64,000 bases of DNA from Ephydatia muelleri (GCA_013339895.1 JABACO010000002.1:946750-1010749); one strand, 5' to 3'; shown: positions 1 through 11,178, counted from the stretch's first letter. The notes: a model not told the origin generated them from the letters alone. Made by a program: numbers and translations.

Positions 1-19
1 CTACCCTCCTCTACATTAC

Positions 20-50
20 CTTCTGGTTTCAGTGCAGAGAGTTTTGGGCC
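20..50 (-). CDS. Copy C micro-exon (31 bases) between COR2 and death domain 1
   Basis: On the minus strand a 31-base exon lies between a CCACAG acceptor and a GTAATG donor. It encodes about ten residues (GPKLSALKPE) linking the COR2 exon to the death-domain exon. The same 31-base exon at the same place is found in copies A (13877-13907), B (39422-39452) and D (11244-11274), so it is real despite its size. It starts in phase 0 and ends in phase 1, fitting the flanking exons. The death-domain exons of copy C must lie beyond the left edge of the window. Confidence 0.75.
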
Positions 51-106
51 CTGTGGAAGCAATGCATCATAATACCAGTGAAACTAAATATCTATATATA
101 CATTAC

Positions 107-1908
107 TTCATAATCAGCTCTCAGCCACTTCAATGCACAGTCTCCGATGACAACATCACGTTTACATTGGCCACAAAAGAGCATTCCTCTGTTACTGGCA
201 TCTTCCTTGTCCAGAGGGTGGAAGGATATGAAATGTGGTTTAGAACTCAGGAGAGAAGGTGGACACAGTAGGGAAAGTTCATACTGGAGTTCTGAACCGT
301 CTTTGCTAATGTGTTGGAAGAAGTCTACGATGACTGTTTTGAACACACTGCAAGCTTTGTGCAACATTTGATCACCACCTGTTCCACAGGTAACTTTAAC
401 CTCCAAATGGTTATCTTCTATGCAAATGTTGACATCTGCTGAATGAGGTCCACTGTACAGCTTAAGATGAAGTTGATTCCAGTATTGATCCACTTCATTG
501 ACAACATATTTGATGTCTTCTAAGCTAGGAAGAACTTTAGTGAACTGCACAAACTTTGCTAGATGAGTGGGTGAAAGAGATGTCCGTGGAAGAACAACAA
601 ATAGTGATGACAGCTCTTCAGCAATAGGAGAATCTGAGCACAGAGATGGCATGTAATATTTCCCTGTGCTATTACCAGCAGAAATGTCATCAGCTCTCAC
701 CATTAACCCCAAGTATTCAAAGATATTAAGCAGAAACTCAGAGTCTTCTTTTTGCCACAGCTGCTTTGCAAGCTCATGAACTCTCCCATGGCCAGCTTCT
801 TTGGCTCCAGCATACAATTTTTGTACCTTGGAGAAAAATACGCCCGGCTTCAATATGATATAATTACGAAGCAGGGTTGTTTCGTCAAAGTATATAATGC
901 TTCCACATTCTGAGTACAGATTGAGCCACTTCTCTAAATCCTGCTGGTTAATGATGCCCAGCTGTTTAGCAAAATGACAAAGTGTCTCCTTGGTAATGTA
1001 CCATGACTTACACTCACTGACTAAGCTACCATGGAGACATACCCAGATGAGAGGAACCTCCACACTGTGCTCACGATTATTAACAGCCACTTTTTCCAAA
1101 GCATTTCTTATCTTCATGATGGTGTCCCCTTGGTTTGAGGTGTCTACAGTAATGCACTTAGGGTATAGTGTTTGCCCTATTCCCATCTCCTCTGCATTGG
1201 CTCTTACCAGCCTCTCCACTGTCCGTTGTCTAGCTCTTAGCCTGTCACGTGGTAGCTTGCCAGTATGTGTGCCCACAACCACAGTACTACAGCGTGCAAT
1301 GGATGGTGGTGCCATGAGGTAGTCCAGTTTGCTGTAAGGTTCCCTCAGCACCTCTTGGCCGTGCTTCCCTTCATGCATGTGGCTGTGCATATCTCCAGCA
1401 TCAGAGTCCAGACTCACCACACTTAGCACAACCAGGCGTTTGGAACGTGGCAAAAGCAATGGCAGGAGATCAAAGAGGATTTTGTTTGCTGATATCAAAG
1501 GGCTTATTAATGAAAGCCCTTTGATATCAGTAAAATTATTGAATTGTCTCGCTTTTTCCTTCACAATCCTTTGAATGGTATCCTGACTTGAATCATCAGG
1601 GATAACAAAGACAGGTGAGTGGCCCTTCTTGGCATACGCCTGAGATATGCCAGCACCCACTGCCAGAGCACTGGCTTCTGTCTTGGACACTTGCATCCAC
1701 TTCCAGCTGTGACCATCTGAAGTAAGAATAGTTTCATTTACCGAGTCACTTTCTTCATTCATGACTTGTGTTTTGATATCCTCATTGAAGAATAGATGAT
1801 TCAAAATGTGGGATTTGCCCAAAGAAGGCAATCCACTGATAATAACATGTACAAGTGACTTGTATTCAACAGTCTGCTTCAAATGAGGCAAGTGGAGATC
1901 CAATGTAA
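107..1908 (-). CDS. Copy C Roc2-COR2 exon (degenerate GTPase plus COR module)
   Basis: One long exon of about 600 codons, part of a multi-domain protein. It starts after a CTTCTCATTAG acceptor and ends at GAA|GTAATG, so the upstream ATG and residues MNLSFSL are intron, not protein. Visible domains: a P-loop (GLPSLGKS) about 30 residues in; a G4-like segment GTHTGK in place of N/TKxD; then a COR-type region with a winged-helix-like stretch (LLNIFEYLGLMVRADD) and YYMPSL; and a terminal CxxC (FCGQCK) with a following ALKWL. It is very similar to copies A and B. The G3 segment (WDIGA in A and B) is missing here, replaced by SPLISA through a local palindrome. It is therefore unlikely to be a normal GTPase, although the frame is open. 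Role by family analogy: scaffold and dimerisation module of a ROCO-type protein. Confidence 0.8.
1489..1530. repeat. Perfect 17-base-arm palindrome inside Roc2 of copy C
   Basis: CTGATATCAAAGGGCTT and its exact reverse complement flank an 8-base loop (1506-1513). Copies A and B lack the left arm and carry there the codons of the G3 motif. Confidence 0.95.
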
Positions 1909-3390
1909 CTAATGAGAAGGACAGATTCATGAGCTAATGTCCTCAGAACTATGCATTTGCAGTATCACATATATGGAGCATGAATGTTAGCATGGCGTGC
2001 AGGAATAAAACTCTATCACACACTGAAGCTAATCAGTCATTATCCCCACTCTCTATAAAAATAAGATTATACATCTAGATTGAGGTATTCAAAATTCAAC
2101 TGCTAAGGTTAGGTATTGAGCTTAATGGTAATTTTCAGTAACATCTGTTATTGAACAAGTTGTTTCCTTGCGTTTGTACACACCATGCCTTCAAATCCTG
2201 TATATTACCAACTTTCTCATCGATGCTTAGTATCTTGGTAACTTGTTCAATATTTACCTATTGATAGTTGACCAGACTTAGAGCAATGAACAGAGCAATC
2301 CAATCAATGCAATATGAAACTGTAGTGGATATTTTCAGTCATACATAGCTCAAAATAAGCTATAGCTTGCTTATTAAATTCCAATTGTGATACAGTAGTG
2401 GAATCCCTGTTCAAGAAAACAGACTGTATACTGGACACTGTCACGTTCCCTACCATTGACTTTGGTACATTAAGTACCACTGAAATGTGGACACTCCTCT
2501 ATTGCTTAAAGCAGACAGTGTATTTTCCGAAAAGGTTACTTCACAACCTCTGAATGTGGACACTCATGTTCAATAATAACTGATTGCAGAATACTGTCTA
2601 TGCATTATATATTTATACACATAGTACATGTGAATGAGATAAATAACATTTCATCCCAAAGTACAGTAGCTCACTAATGTGTTTAAGGTAAGTTTCCAGA
2701 ACAAAGTGACAGTAAAAGGATAGGCATTTCATGACCATATGTAACTGGTTCCACAGTTCTCATTTCTCCTCGTTATCTTGACGACACTTTTAATATGCAT
2801 GTTAGTCTTTTAAGAATGTGTCTGACAACTAACTAGGTAGCTTGGTCGTCATTCAGTACAGCTACTGCTAACTTGACTCGATCATTGTTCATTGCGCATG
2901 AACACCTGAACAGAAGACATGATCTCTACTGAGCTGGAGGATGGTGAAGTCTTACTGGCTATTTTAGTTTCCGTGAGCATATGTCATATAGTTGTGTAGC
3001 TGTTAAATTTGGCTCATAATACTGCTTGCAGCAGCTGTCTTTATTATTTGTGCTTGTACAAAACATCTACCTCTCTGAAGCTGTAATTATCTAGATGGTA
3101 TTTGGAAGACATGGGCTATATCTTCCTTTAAGTAGTGTAGGGACACATTTCAAGCATACTGGCTACTTTGCATGCTCACATTTTTTCAGTGTATGTAAGC
3201 ATCATATGTTTCAATATGCAACCCTGGAATGAGGCACTCTCAAGGTGGGTCCCAATGAAGTCCACATTTAGAGGGATTTCACTGTACTGGTACGATGTAT
3301 GAAATTAATGAATAATTTCAAACTATTGAATCTCGATAAAGTGCTGGAAAATAACAAATATCCATGCAGAGCACTAAATAAAATTCTTAC
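1909..3390 (-). other. Intron of copy C between coiled-coil and Roc2 exons
   Basis: No gene seen. Both ends align with the much shorter equivalent intron of copy A (15787-16543). The middle, about 2330-3050, is extra sequence without a recognisable coding frame. AT-rich. Confidence 0.6.
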
Positions 3391-3589
3391 ATGGAATGGT
3401 CTTAAGACTTTTTCGGTCCATCTTGCCCATGTCTTCCACTGCTCTTTGCACGGCTCTTATACGTACATAGGCACTGGACATCTTCAGCTCCAGCTGCCTC
3501 ACCTCTCCCTCAATGCTCTTCCTGATGAGCTCATGTTGGTGGACTTCCTGCCTAAGCTCCTCCCTCAACTGGTAGTTGTCTGCACTCAG
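3391..3589 (-). CDS. Copy C coiled-coil exon 3
   Basis: A 199-base exon bounded by CCTACAG and CCAT|GTAAGA. It encodes about 66 residues beginning LSADNYQLREELRQEVHQ, with heptad-like leucine, glutamate and arginine spacing typical of a coiled coil. Exons of exactly 199 bases with the same borders occur in copies A (16544-16742) and B (44603-44801). It begins in phase 0 and ends in phase 1; the Roc2 exon supplies the remaining two bases of the split codon, so they join in frame. A long (GT)n tract sits next to its acceptor. Probably drives self-association of the protein. Confidence 0.75.
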
Positions 3590-3608
3590 CTGTAGGTGTG
3601 TGCAGGTG

Positions 3609-3610
<2 letters not shown>

Positions 3611-3640
<30 letters not shown>
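3611..3640. repeat. (GT)n microsatellite beside a splice acceptor
   Basis: Fifteen GT units on the plus strand, read as (CA)n in the gene's transcript, about 20 bases upstream of the 3' splice site of the coiled-coil exon. The tract is shorter in copy A and nearly absent in B. Confidence 0.95.
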
Positions 3641-3642
<2 letters not shown>

Positions 3643-3934
3643 ACATGACCAGTGTTCACATGCACTGTCTCAAGTCTATATAGACAATGATACAGCATCA
3701 ACGAGGATGTTATTGTTTTATGCAAGTTTCCCAGACTGATACAAATACGTTATTTATGAAGCTACCAAAGAACACAGTGTTAGTTAATTCAGGTATTACA
3801 TGTAGTAGAACATTAATGTCACATGAAAATAGAACACTCAACAACTCAACAGTCATCATATATATATAATATTATAATATCAGAATACAGCAACTTTATT
3901 CCTTGCATACATGAAATTTCTTCATTTGACTCAC

Positions 3935-4036
3935 TTGCTGTGATGTCTGCTTTGCTTCATTGGAAAACAACTCCATCTTTCTTTTAAGGTTCTTTTCCTT
4001 CTGACACTGAGCCTGCTTTTCCACCATTATGTCTTT
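3935..4036 (-). CDS. Copy C coiled-coil exon 2
   Basis: A 102-base, phase 0-0 exon encoding a lysine- and glutamate-rich helix (EKQAQCQKEKNLKRKMELF) that ends CAGCAA|GTGAGT. The acceptor is taken at GTAAAGAG|AAAGAC because this gives phase 0 and the same 102-base length as in copy B (45054-45155); an alternative AG lies 8 bases upstream but breaks the frame. It continues the coiled coil started by the DPFV exon seen in A and B. That preceding exon is absent from copy C because homology to copy A stops at about 4518. Confidence 0.6.
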
Positions 4037-4801
4037 CTCTTTACCTAAAAGTTGTCCTGCTAATGTGTATGGGCAAATATGCAGCATGACATTCTTGCAT
4101 CTTGCCACTGCCATAAATATACATAGGTGATGCATGGCCTCTCTGCCTTGATATATGGGTCCGCATGAAACAAGACAATGCTGTGATTTACTCAGTGTCC
4201 CACAGTAAAACAGTGCCACACATTGTTTCATGTGGCTATATCATAACGTGTGGCAAAAAAATCATTTCCGTGAAAAGGGACCTAACGTATACATTAAAAA
4301 TTTCCAGTACGTGCCATAGAAATGTAACACTTCTGTTGAAATGTATGACTAATAAATGTTCAGAGCCTCCTGTGATGGATTCTCTGATTCTCATTGCGTA
4401 AGAGGCAATGTGTAGAGGACATTTCAGACTTCTAGAATATCAAAAACGTTTGAAATGTTGAAAAAACATGCATTAGATCCCTTTTCGCAGAAACGATCCC
4501 ATATACATTATTCTTATTTTTTTCATCTCTTAGATGGTGTATGGAATCTTGCTTTGTGTGTATAACTCAGTATAAGTCACAAGCTGGTGATGTGGAGTGC
4601 CTTGTTCAGGGCTTTCAGCAGCTGCAATCAAATTATGGTGTGACATGAGCACGACTGTCTCCTGGTGAACCTGACTACAACCATTTTTGCTTCATCTAGG
4701 GATCTAGGTTCAACATACAACGAGCAGTCTCTGTATGTCATGCCAGATGCTGCTTTAGACAAACAGATACAGTCGAGAACATAGGTGGCCCCAGCACGTA
4801 T

Positions 4802-4840
4802 GGAGGAGGGAGGGAGGGAGGGGGGGGGGGGGGGGGGGGG
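4802..4840. repeat. G-rich tract and poly-G run
   Basis: Interrupted then uninterrupted G run of about 21 bases inside the hAT-related block. The second block copy has a shorter run at about 29201-29224. Confidence 0.9.
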
Positions 4841-4960
4841 CAAGGGTGCCAAAAGAGAGGGGCATTTTCTATGTTATGGTAATAATGGATCTTTATTATT
4901 TATGTTGCTACACGTAATGCATGTAAAAACATTGCTACTCTAAAATTAGATTTGATAGCT

Positions 4961-5281
4961 CTATTTTTGTTGGTGCATTTTCAAAAATATGTCCACTGTT
5001 TTGCCGTAATTAACTGCATGACCATAATGTATATTCATAAGCGCCAGCGACGACAGGTGAGTGCAGCCCATAGATGATCGAAGCCAGTTGCGCAGACGGC
5101 GCAGTGTGGAGAAACTCCTTTTATAAGTACAGCTCGTAATAGGAAGTGTGCAGCCAATCTTAAGGAGGCGAAATATATTTGGAAAGCGCTCTTCATCGCA
5201 CTGTTGAAGCGCTGCACCAAGGGAATCGGGACGCTCTTCAGGAGAACATTTTTGCTTCGAAAGCATATTCTTGATCCACAA
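4961..5281 (-). pseudogene. hAT transposase C-terminal dimerisation domain fragment
   Basis: The translation contains FPNIFRLLKIGCTLPITSC followed by YKRSFSTLRRLRNWLRSSMG and LSSLALMNIHYG. This is the hallmark of the hAT dimerisation domain (family pattern LPVTSCxxERSFSxLRRIKxxLRSxM...LxxLALLxI). Only about 100 codons remain, without the zinc finger or DDE catalytic core, so the element cannot be autonomous here. The corresponding stretch at 29330-29563 is frameshifted. High certainty for the family, none for function. Confidence 0.85.
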
Positions 5282-5363
5282 GGTATTTGTCCATCAGGTC
5301 ACTCTCGTACAATCGCATTCAAATCGTGTTCTTCGCCATCAAGCACAATTGTGGGTACCAGGT

Positions 5364-5612
5364 GTAGAAAGAATGGGTGCAGAAGGCATGGATGTAGAAG
5401 GCGGATGTAGAAGGCGGATGTAGAAGGCATGAGTTCAGAAGTAATGAGTATAGAAGGCATGGGTACAGAAACCAATGGTGTAGAAGGCATGAGAGCAAAA
5501 AACATGGGTGTAAAAGGCATGGGTGTAGATCACATGGGTGTAGAAGACATAAGTACAGAAGACATGGGTGTACAAGGCATGAGTACAGAGACAATGGTAC
5601 AGAAGGCATGAG
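5364..5612. repeat. Irregular minisatellite, unit about 21 bases
   Basis: Units built on GTAGAAGGCATGGGT with variants. The same place in the second block copy (29745-30260) has a homogenised 15-base array. Confidence 0.85.
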
Positions 5613-6175
5613 TGTGGTGCAGCTGTTGAGGTAGGTATAGGAGTGAATAAAAACTGGGATGATGCATCAGCTGAATTATAAAGTAGTTGTGCTCACCTGC
5701 TGTATAAGGCATGGGCTGGATAGAACTCGCTGAGATCAAAGGTTGTGGTTGATCCGTTGAAGAGATCGGTACAAGGAATAACTTTATGCTTGGTACAGAT
5801 TGTGCGCATTAGATTAATTGACATTGCAACTTCGCTTTTGGCTCGACATTGCTAAGACTTAGCGTAGGTGCTGGCAGATTGTTATGTAACAACGCCTTTA
5901 CGGTACTTTGTTGAAGGCGTCGTGAGTTTTGAAGAAGGGTGGGGTTAGTTGGGGGAGGAGGGGGGCATGGCCACCTGGGGCCGCCTATGTGAGACGACAG
6001 GAAATTACGACTGCAGTGCATTGTAATCATAACAACGTCCATATACGTGATATGAATGAAATGATCTTTTAAATGCGCTACCGTATATGGAAGACAAAGA
6101 TATGATGATCGACAGTCTAGTGCATGTATGGTCCAGAATCGCGAAAAGAACCGTGCCTTATTTTTCTTTAGTTCT

Positions 6176-6187
6176 GGGGTGGGGGGT

Positions 6188-6219
<32 letters not shown>

Positions 6220-6239
6220 GGGGGGGGGTGGGGGGGGGA
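6176..6239. repeat. Poly-G tract of about 60 bases
   Basis: Almost pure G with occasional T, in the hAT-related block. G-quadruplex forming in principle; length may be unreliable in the assembly. Confidence 0.9.
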
Positions 6240-6718
6240 GCGTGAATCATTCATTATCGAATCATTGTCATTGTATTGATTTTGTATGATTTCGAGTTCT
6301 GAAAAGATTTCTAAATGAATCGACGCTTTTATTTTGTATATGGAAATGAATCGGCCATTCATCAATAAATTGACGCTTCAACTTTTGACCACTGCCACCG
6401 CGCGGTTTGCGGCTGGACACTAATTACAAAGTACCATAAATTGAAATGCCTCATTACGAAAAAGCAGTGATGCCTGAAATATGCCGCCATATAATTATTC
6501 CCACCAGCTAACATTGGAATGTCCTTACCCTCAATTTCCATATGTCTCGACTGCCAGAGGGACACACACCCACCCTACCATAACTGCACTCATGTACGAT
6601 GGACCTGGTCAAGGGAGCTGAATGTCTCGAAGCCAATGGCATAGCCAGGTAGCTAGGCGAGCTTTCTTCTTCCAATTCTACACAGATACCTTACAGGCCC
6701 GTAGGCTGGTCGGGAGAT

Positions 6719-6752
<34 letters not shown>

Positions 6753-6849
6753 CGGGAAACAATGAGGGTGGAACTAACTAGCGGGGGAGGGGCCTTCCCT
6801 GGGGTATGGGGGAGCGCTAATAAGCCCCCCCCCCCCCCCCCCCCCCCCC
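6719..6849. repeat. Poly-G and poly-C pair in a short GC-rich element
   Basis: G run at 6719-6750 and C run at 6825-6849 flank a GC-rich segment containing GGTATGGGGGAGCGCT and, after the C run, ATCGGGGTCTGGGGCGG. The same two landmarks occur at 47023-47068 inside the element at 46916-47584, so this is a second, rearranged member of that family. The two homopolymers could pair as a hairpin stem. Confidence 0.7.
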
Positions 6850-7924
6850 AATCGGGGTCTGGGGCGGGGCCCCAGCAGCTTTGCAACTTTTACAATGTTG
6901 AAGTCACAAAACATCGCATAATTGCGTAGAAACATGCCAAAAACAGATAGTAAATATGACAAGAATTACTTTTTTGCTTCCAGAGTCTAGCTCGCAAGTG
7001 CGAGACTACAGAAAGTTTGGAAGCAAGCGTATCTGGCTTGCGAGTTAACGAGACTTAATATAACTTTCCTATCTACGATAGATCAGGAAAGTTAACTCGA
7101 AAGCCAGACCTACTTCGTATTCGAACGGCACAACGCCATTGTAAATTAATCTGTTGGCCGTTGTGCAGTTCAATATCGAAGTAGGTCTGAGCGTCTGGCT
7201 CAGATTGTATCCACAATCTGTTCTTCCACACGCATTGTAATTTGTACCAGGTTGTTGACACATATTGCAGTACATGATGTCATGTATGGCAAGATACGGA
7301 CAATTAGAATTAGGCTGAGTAGGTGTTAGCGAGATACACCCTTCTTGCTAGAGTCCGCTAATCACTGTACAACGACATCACTGGTAGCCAAATGGGAGTC
7401 TATCAGATGTGCTACCAGTAAAGTGGTAACGGTTGAATCGTGGGTGTCACAGGTTGATATACCGTCTTGCTAGATGGCGTTCTACCGCCTGATTACGCTC
7501 TATCTACCACAAAACTAACGATGGTGGCTTTTAATTAAAAACAGAAGCGCATAAACATGAGTGACAAACGATGCAGTTCTGCATCTAATTCTGCCTTCTG
7601 GTCATTCGAAAGAAAATCAGAAATGTCATCAACAACAAAATGTTCTTCTGCATCACTTAGTGGTATAGGGCCATCTCAATCAATTCCATACACATAGAGG
7701 TGAAAATAACATTTAATAAAGAAAATTTGCTTACAAACACTAATTACATGTACATGTGTAGTAGATAATATGGTTGAATACACCTAACATTTCCAGGACA
7801 AGCAACACTTTTATTAGATTTGCTTATCGCTGTTTCTCTCCTGAAGAAAAAGTAAATATCTGATATGCAAAGTACTTCGTAAATTGTGACTAATTTCAGA
7901 GTAAAGCTGGTAGCATGTCCCGAA

Positions 7925-8110
7925 CTCTGTATGCGACAGTATAGATACTGAATCTAATGCTAAAAGGCAGTGATATCAAGAGAACCTCAAGAAGAACTGT
8001 GCTGCTAAAAGGCAGTGACATCAAGAGGACCTTGAGAGAACTGTGCTGCTAAAAGGCAGAAGTACGAGGGCAATTCAGCAGCATCTGATTGGCAATGCAG
8101 TGCAGATCAT
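7925..8110 (+). pseudogene. Decayed fragment of a lysine/arginine-rich repeat protein
   Basis: Contains the phrase GCTAAAAGGCAG three times in a context matching 32025-32150 (AKRQRYQEDLEENRAAKRQ there). Here the frame is broken. The stretch between 7545 and 7925 shows no gene. Confidence 0.5.
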
Positions 8111-8496
8111 GCTAGTTTAAAAAATAATAATAATAATAAATATGTGTATTTGATTTTAAAACAACAACTAAATACGACGATATCATGAAATTAAAAATAA
8201 GATGCGGGCCACAGAAAACAAAAGTTGGAACATGATAGTCACATGACACTTTTTTTGGTTAGTGAATGCCTACCCCATAGTCTTATCACAAATATCTTCA
8301 CTCAGGGTCAACGAATTGAGATGATTATGGAATTGTTGCTTCAGAAACAATATGAAAACCTTATGGCTGAGTCAGACTATGAATTCGGGAACCTTTTCGA
8401 CATAATTTGATATTAAACTTGGTAAAATCGATTTCTTAAAAAAAAAAAAAAACAACAACACTATTTCGTTAGGAAAAGGGCCCGTTTGAAAGATGC

Positions 8497-8880
8497 ATTG
8501 GGCTATTCCATAATTTAAGTGTACACCCCTATGGATGACAATAATTGCCAATCTACCCCCTTGGGACAACTAACATATAAATTCCCTCCCCCTCGACACA
8601 GCAGTAATCAATTTCTTCTTCTCCCCCCCCCCCCCCCGGACATGTATTTGAACACCCCCCTAAGGACAACATGGATTACAATTCCCCCTCCCCCAAGACA
8701 GATTTTTGCCTATAGGAAGACACAATACGCCACCTCCCAGTGGAACAAACTTCGATTATTATATCCCCCCAGTCATCAGTTTTTCTTCCCGCATACTTCC
8801 TGGGACTTATCCCCCCCGCCGACACCATTTATTGTCATAGAGGTGTACGATTATCTAATTGGCATTAATTAACTATACAC
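8497..8880. repeat. C-rich punctuated repeat family, member 1
   Basis: Begins GGGCTATTCCATAATTTAAG, then GTACACCCCTATGGATGAC, followed by short words separated by C runs (GGACAACTAACAT, GGACATGTATTTGAACACC, AAGACAGATTTTTGCC). A second member lies at 9239-9700 and an inverted one at 62515-62645. Not coding; proline-rich open frames here are artefacts. 8881-9238 shows nothing recognisable. Confidence 0.6.
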
Positions 8881-9238
8881 CTACGGATGACAATACATGT
8901 ACAGTGGGAACTCACGTACATGTATGTGGAAAAATAATATAATTCATCTGGAAGTAAAAGAAACTGTTGGTGATCTTAGCTGACCCTATCGATCGTTACC
9001 GCGACCCCACTTAATGCGATTCACGTTCGTTCACTGCTTAAACAACTTCGGACTGAGTTCGGAGCCGGCTAGTAGCAATACATGTACTCATACTCTTAGC
9101 ATGCTGTATTCGTTTAATAACCAGAAGAATGCGCTCTATTGATGACATTCAACCAATTCACATTTCAAAAAGCGTATACTATAGTGTTTTGAGGTACGTA
9201 CAACATAAAAGGAGGGTGGGGCTAGGCACTACTAGGAA

Positions 9239-9424
9239 TGACATTGAGTCCCCACTGTAATTGCCAATCTACCCTCTCAGGACAACTAACATATTCCCCC
9301 CCCTCCCCTTCCCCTTCCCCCGCTCCCGAGACCAATATTTCAACACCCCCTCAAAGGACAAGTTATTCCCCCCCCCCCCCCCCGGACAGCTACCTCAACA
9401 CCCGCCCCCTCCTAATACATTCCT

Positions 9425-9459
<35 letters not shown>

Positions 9460-9700
9460 ACAATCTATGACACCCCCCCCCCCCCCCCCCCCCTAGAACA
9501 ACACGATTACACCCCCCCCCCCCCCTCCCCCAAGACAGATTTTTACCTCTAGGAATGTAAGTAAACTACACCACCTCAAACTTCCTTTATATCCCCCCCC
9601 CCCCCCCACCCCAGACATCATTTTTGCTTCCCACGTACCCTCCTGGACTTATCTCCCCCCCCCCCCCCCCACCCTACCTCTCCTACCTGACTACTCTTTT
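9239..9700. repeat. C-rich punctuated repeat family, member 2
   Basis: Same word order as 8497-8880 but with longer C runs (up to about 30). The words ATTGCCAATCTACC, GGACAACTAACATATTCCCC and AAGACAGATTTTTACCT are shared. Confidence 0.65.
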
Positions 9701-9714
9701 ACTCCTCCTACCTA

Positions 9715-10020
9715 ACAATAAGAATGGCTATTCTTCTACCTCTCCTACCTGACCTACCTGACCATACCCCTGACAACTTTTCTACCCCTCCTACCAGTTT
9801 AACCTGACCATATGCCTGACTACTCTTACCTAACCACACTTCTGGCTACTCTTCTACCCCTCCTACCTGACCACACTTCTGGCTACTCTTCTACCCCTCC
9901 TACCTAACCACACTTCTGGCTACTCTTCTACCCCTCCTACCTGACCACACTTCTGGCTACTCTTCTACCCCTCCTACCTGACCATACCCCTGAGCTGACT
10001 ACTCTTCTACCCCTCCTTCC
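9715..10020. repeat. Minisatellite, unit about 37 bases
   Basis: Units of CTACCCCTCCTACCTGACC plus ACACTTCTGGCTACTCTT, best preserved at 9840-10000. It ends within a few bases of the truncated start of copy D and is probably the breakpoint sequence. Confidence 0.85.
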
Positions 10021-10021
10021 T

Positions 10022-11178
10022 GCATACCCGGTTGTGGGAACCATAAAATGGCAAGCTACCACGTGACAGGCTAAGAGCTAGACAACGGACAGTGGAGAGG
10101 CTGGTAAGAGCCAGTGCAGAGGAGATGGGAATAGGGAAAATGCTGTACCCTAGGTGCATTCCTGTAGACACCTCAAACCAAGGTGACATCTTGAAGATAA
10201 AGAGTGTGTTGGATGAATTGATCAGTGAGAGGCATGTTGAGTGCAACAGGAGAGTTCCTCTCACATGGTTATGCTTCCGTGACGACCTGAATAATTGTAC
10301 GGAGTGCCAAGGATAATCTGCTAGAAATGGCTAAGAACTGTGGTATTACAGATGAATGCAATGTGGAGACATTTTTAGCCATGTACTATGAATGTGGAAG
10401 CATAATATATTCCCCCAATGATACCTCTAGCATACTTCATGATCACGTGATCTTTAAGCCATGTGAGTTTCTGAAACATGTGGAAATGCTGTTGGTGAAG
10501 CAAAAATCGCAAAATGAGCACTATTTAGGACGCCTTAAACATACTGCAAAAAAATGGCATTGTGACGAGCTGTTTGTTCTTAATGTCTTGGAAGCTGCAA
10601 ATCTGGTTATTAGGGTTGACAATGACTTGAAGTCAGATGAAGCTGAGTACATCATGCCCTTTCTGCGTCCCAGGCACACCTCTCCTTTACTATGTGCAGG
10701 TTCCTCATCTCTTTGCGTCGTGTTTTCATCTGCTGTGCTTCCGTGCTACCATCTGGCATCATTTGCGAAAACATTCAAAGGACTGTGTTCCCCACGTAAC
10801 ATCACCTACAAGCATAATGACTGTTGCAACCAGCTGTGTTTGCGATGGGTTAAAGACCAGAAATCAGTTGATGTGGATGTTCTGATTGTTTCTAACTACT
10901 TAGAGATTAAGATAATGGGATTCAGTGATCCACCAACACTGTTGGAAGTGTGCAGTGTGCTCAAATCTGCAGCAGTAGACTTTGCTCAATGCCTATGCAG
11001 CCAGAGAAGTCCAGAGCTTTATTACCATTTGGCAGTTGTATGTTCCTTGAAGCCACACTTGATCACTTTTCATGCACTGGAAACAGTTGATGCAGATGGT
11101 AAGGTGTACTGCCCTCACTGTAAGAAAGATGTACAGCTGGGAGGTAATGCAATCATTTGGCTAAACGCTCCATATAAG
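10022..11178 (+). pseudogene. Copy D Roc2-COR2 exon, 5'-truncated and frameshifted
   Basis: Homology to the Roc2 exon begins abruptly at the G4 region (GTTGTGGGAACC), so the P-loop half is gone. Two frame breaks are visible: one within the first 35 bases and one near 10315, where a stop interrupts the match and the next frame resumes with LLEMAKNCGITDEC. After that the COR part is open to CCATATAAG|GTATTG: YECGSIIY, FVLNVLEAANLVIRVDN, EYIMPFLRP, and the terminal CPHCKKD with AIIWL. It is clearly more diverged from A, B and C than they are from one another. Single-base sequencing errors could explain the second break but not the missing 5' half. Confidence 0.75.

Larger units (their letters stand above)
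4533..7545. mobile_element. hAT-related repeat block, copy 1
   Basis: A block of about 3 kb repeated at 28925-31240 in the same orientation, starting at AGATGGTGTATGGAATCTTG in both. It contains a hAT transposase C-terminal fragment on the minus strand, a short minisatellite, several G and C homopolymers and a non-coding 3' part. It interrupts homology between copies C and A, so the upstream exons of copy C are lost here. Exact ends and target duplications could not be fixed by eye. Confidence 0.7.

Noticed and set aside
990-1322. 110-codon plus-strand frame, repeated at 14865-15197 and 40458-40790
   Set aside because: Exact antisense of the Roc2 exon; its conservation follows from the minus-strand gene.
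6653-6962. Glycine- or proline-rich frames around the poly-G and poly-C pair
   Set aside because: Homopolymer translation on both strands.
7420-7470. tRNA-like GGTAACGGTTGAATC, also near 31109
   Set aside because: No cloverleaf could be built around it; it belongs to the repeated hAT-related block.
9238-9552. Proline-rich frames in the C-rich repeats
   Set aside because: Translation of poly-C runs in a non-coding repeat family.
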